From Bacteroidaceae bacterium (lineage in GTDB: Bacteria > Bacteroidota > Bacteroidia > Bacteroidales > Bacteroidaceae): a DNA stretch of 14,223 nucleotides. Positions within the stretch are counted from its first letter, which is position 1. Every line of letters starts with the position of its first letter. The stretch is from assembly GCA_900768625.1 (NCBI GenBank), contig CAAGDO010000054.1, positions 1 to 14,223 of the forward strand, given 5' to 3'. This document shows positions 14,193-14,223 of this stretch, piece by piece. Under the pieces are notes generated by a model, which saw only the letters and a list, made by a program, of their open reading frames with translations, was not told the DNA's origin and ran no database searches. The translations under genes were made by a program, and so were the position numbers.

Positions 14193-14223
14193 AATCTCTT
14201 CCTCTCCCTTGAATCAAGAACAA

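Overview
The window looks like chromosomal DNA from a Bacteroidales bacterium, most likely Prevotellaceae. Direct signs are several promoters of the Bacteroidetes type (-7 TAnnTTTG, two with a -33 TTTG exactly 19 bp upstream), mostly absent Shine-Dalgarno sequences, a Bacteroidetes-type short-chain L-threonine dehydrogenase, a DUF4294 protein, and long hairpins at gene ends. The genus is inference.

Layout. 1-331: non-coding, with a cluster of short GC-rich hairpins, then a promoter. 332-1913: a hipBA-type toxin-antitoxin operon (+). 1942-2028: a near-perfect 40-bp-arm hairpin between convergent genes. 2049-2753: a Sir2/CobB deacylase (-). 3017-5386: RNase R (-) with its own terminator. 5634-6275: secreted DUF4294 protein (+). 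6276-6469: first copy of a 194-bp mobile element. 6651-7604: L-threonine 3-dehydrogenase (+) with a strong promoter and terminator. 7726-8865: an AAA/DUF4143 ATPase (-) with a tandem-palindrome 5' leader. 9014-9930: about 0.9 kb without a convincing gene, holding a 22-bp-phased palindrome array, a 21-bp triple repeat, an alternating purine/pyrimidine GC tract and a further inverted repeat. 9931-13997: a likely operon of gltX, waaA (Kdo transferase) and a GT4 glycosyltransferase (+). 13999-14192: second copy of the 194-bp element.

How the genes fit together. The backbone is housekeeping: RNA turnover (RNase R), threonine catabolism, tRNA-Glu charging and lipid A-core/surface glycan assembly. 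The accessory parts are hipBA and the AAA/DUF4143 ATPase (both look AT-richer than gltX-waaA-GT) and the repeats. One link is worth noting: HipA kinases of E. coli inactivate GltX by phosphorylating the serine of its KLSKR loop, and a GltX with that serine lies 8 kb from this hipA.

The most unusual content is non-coding. Two 94%-identical 194-bp elements with 18-bp terminal inverted repeats each start 0-1 nt after a stop codon, in the same orientation as the gene. The array of AGTACT palindromes with alternating 8/14-bp spacing upstream of gltX, and the 32-bp palindromic repeats in the ATPase leader, are the other strong signals.
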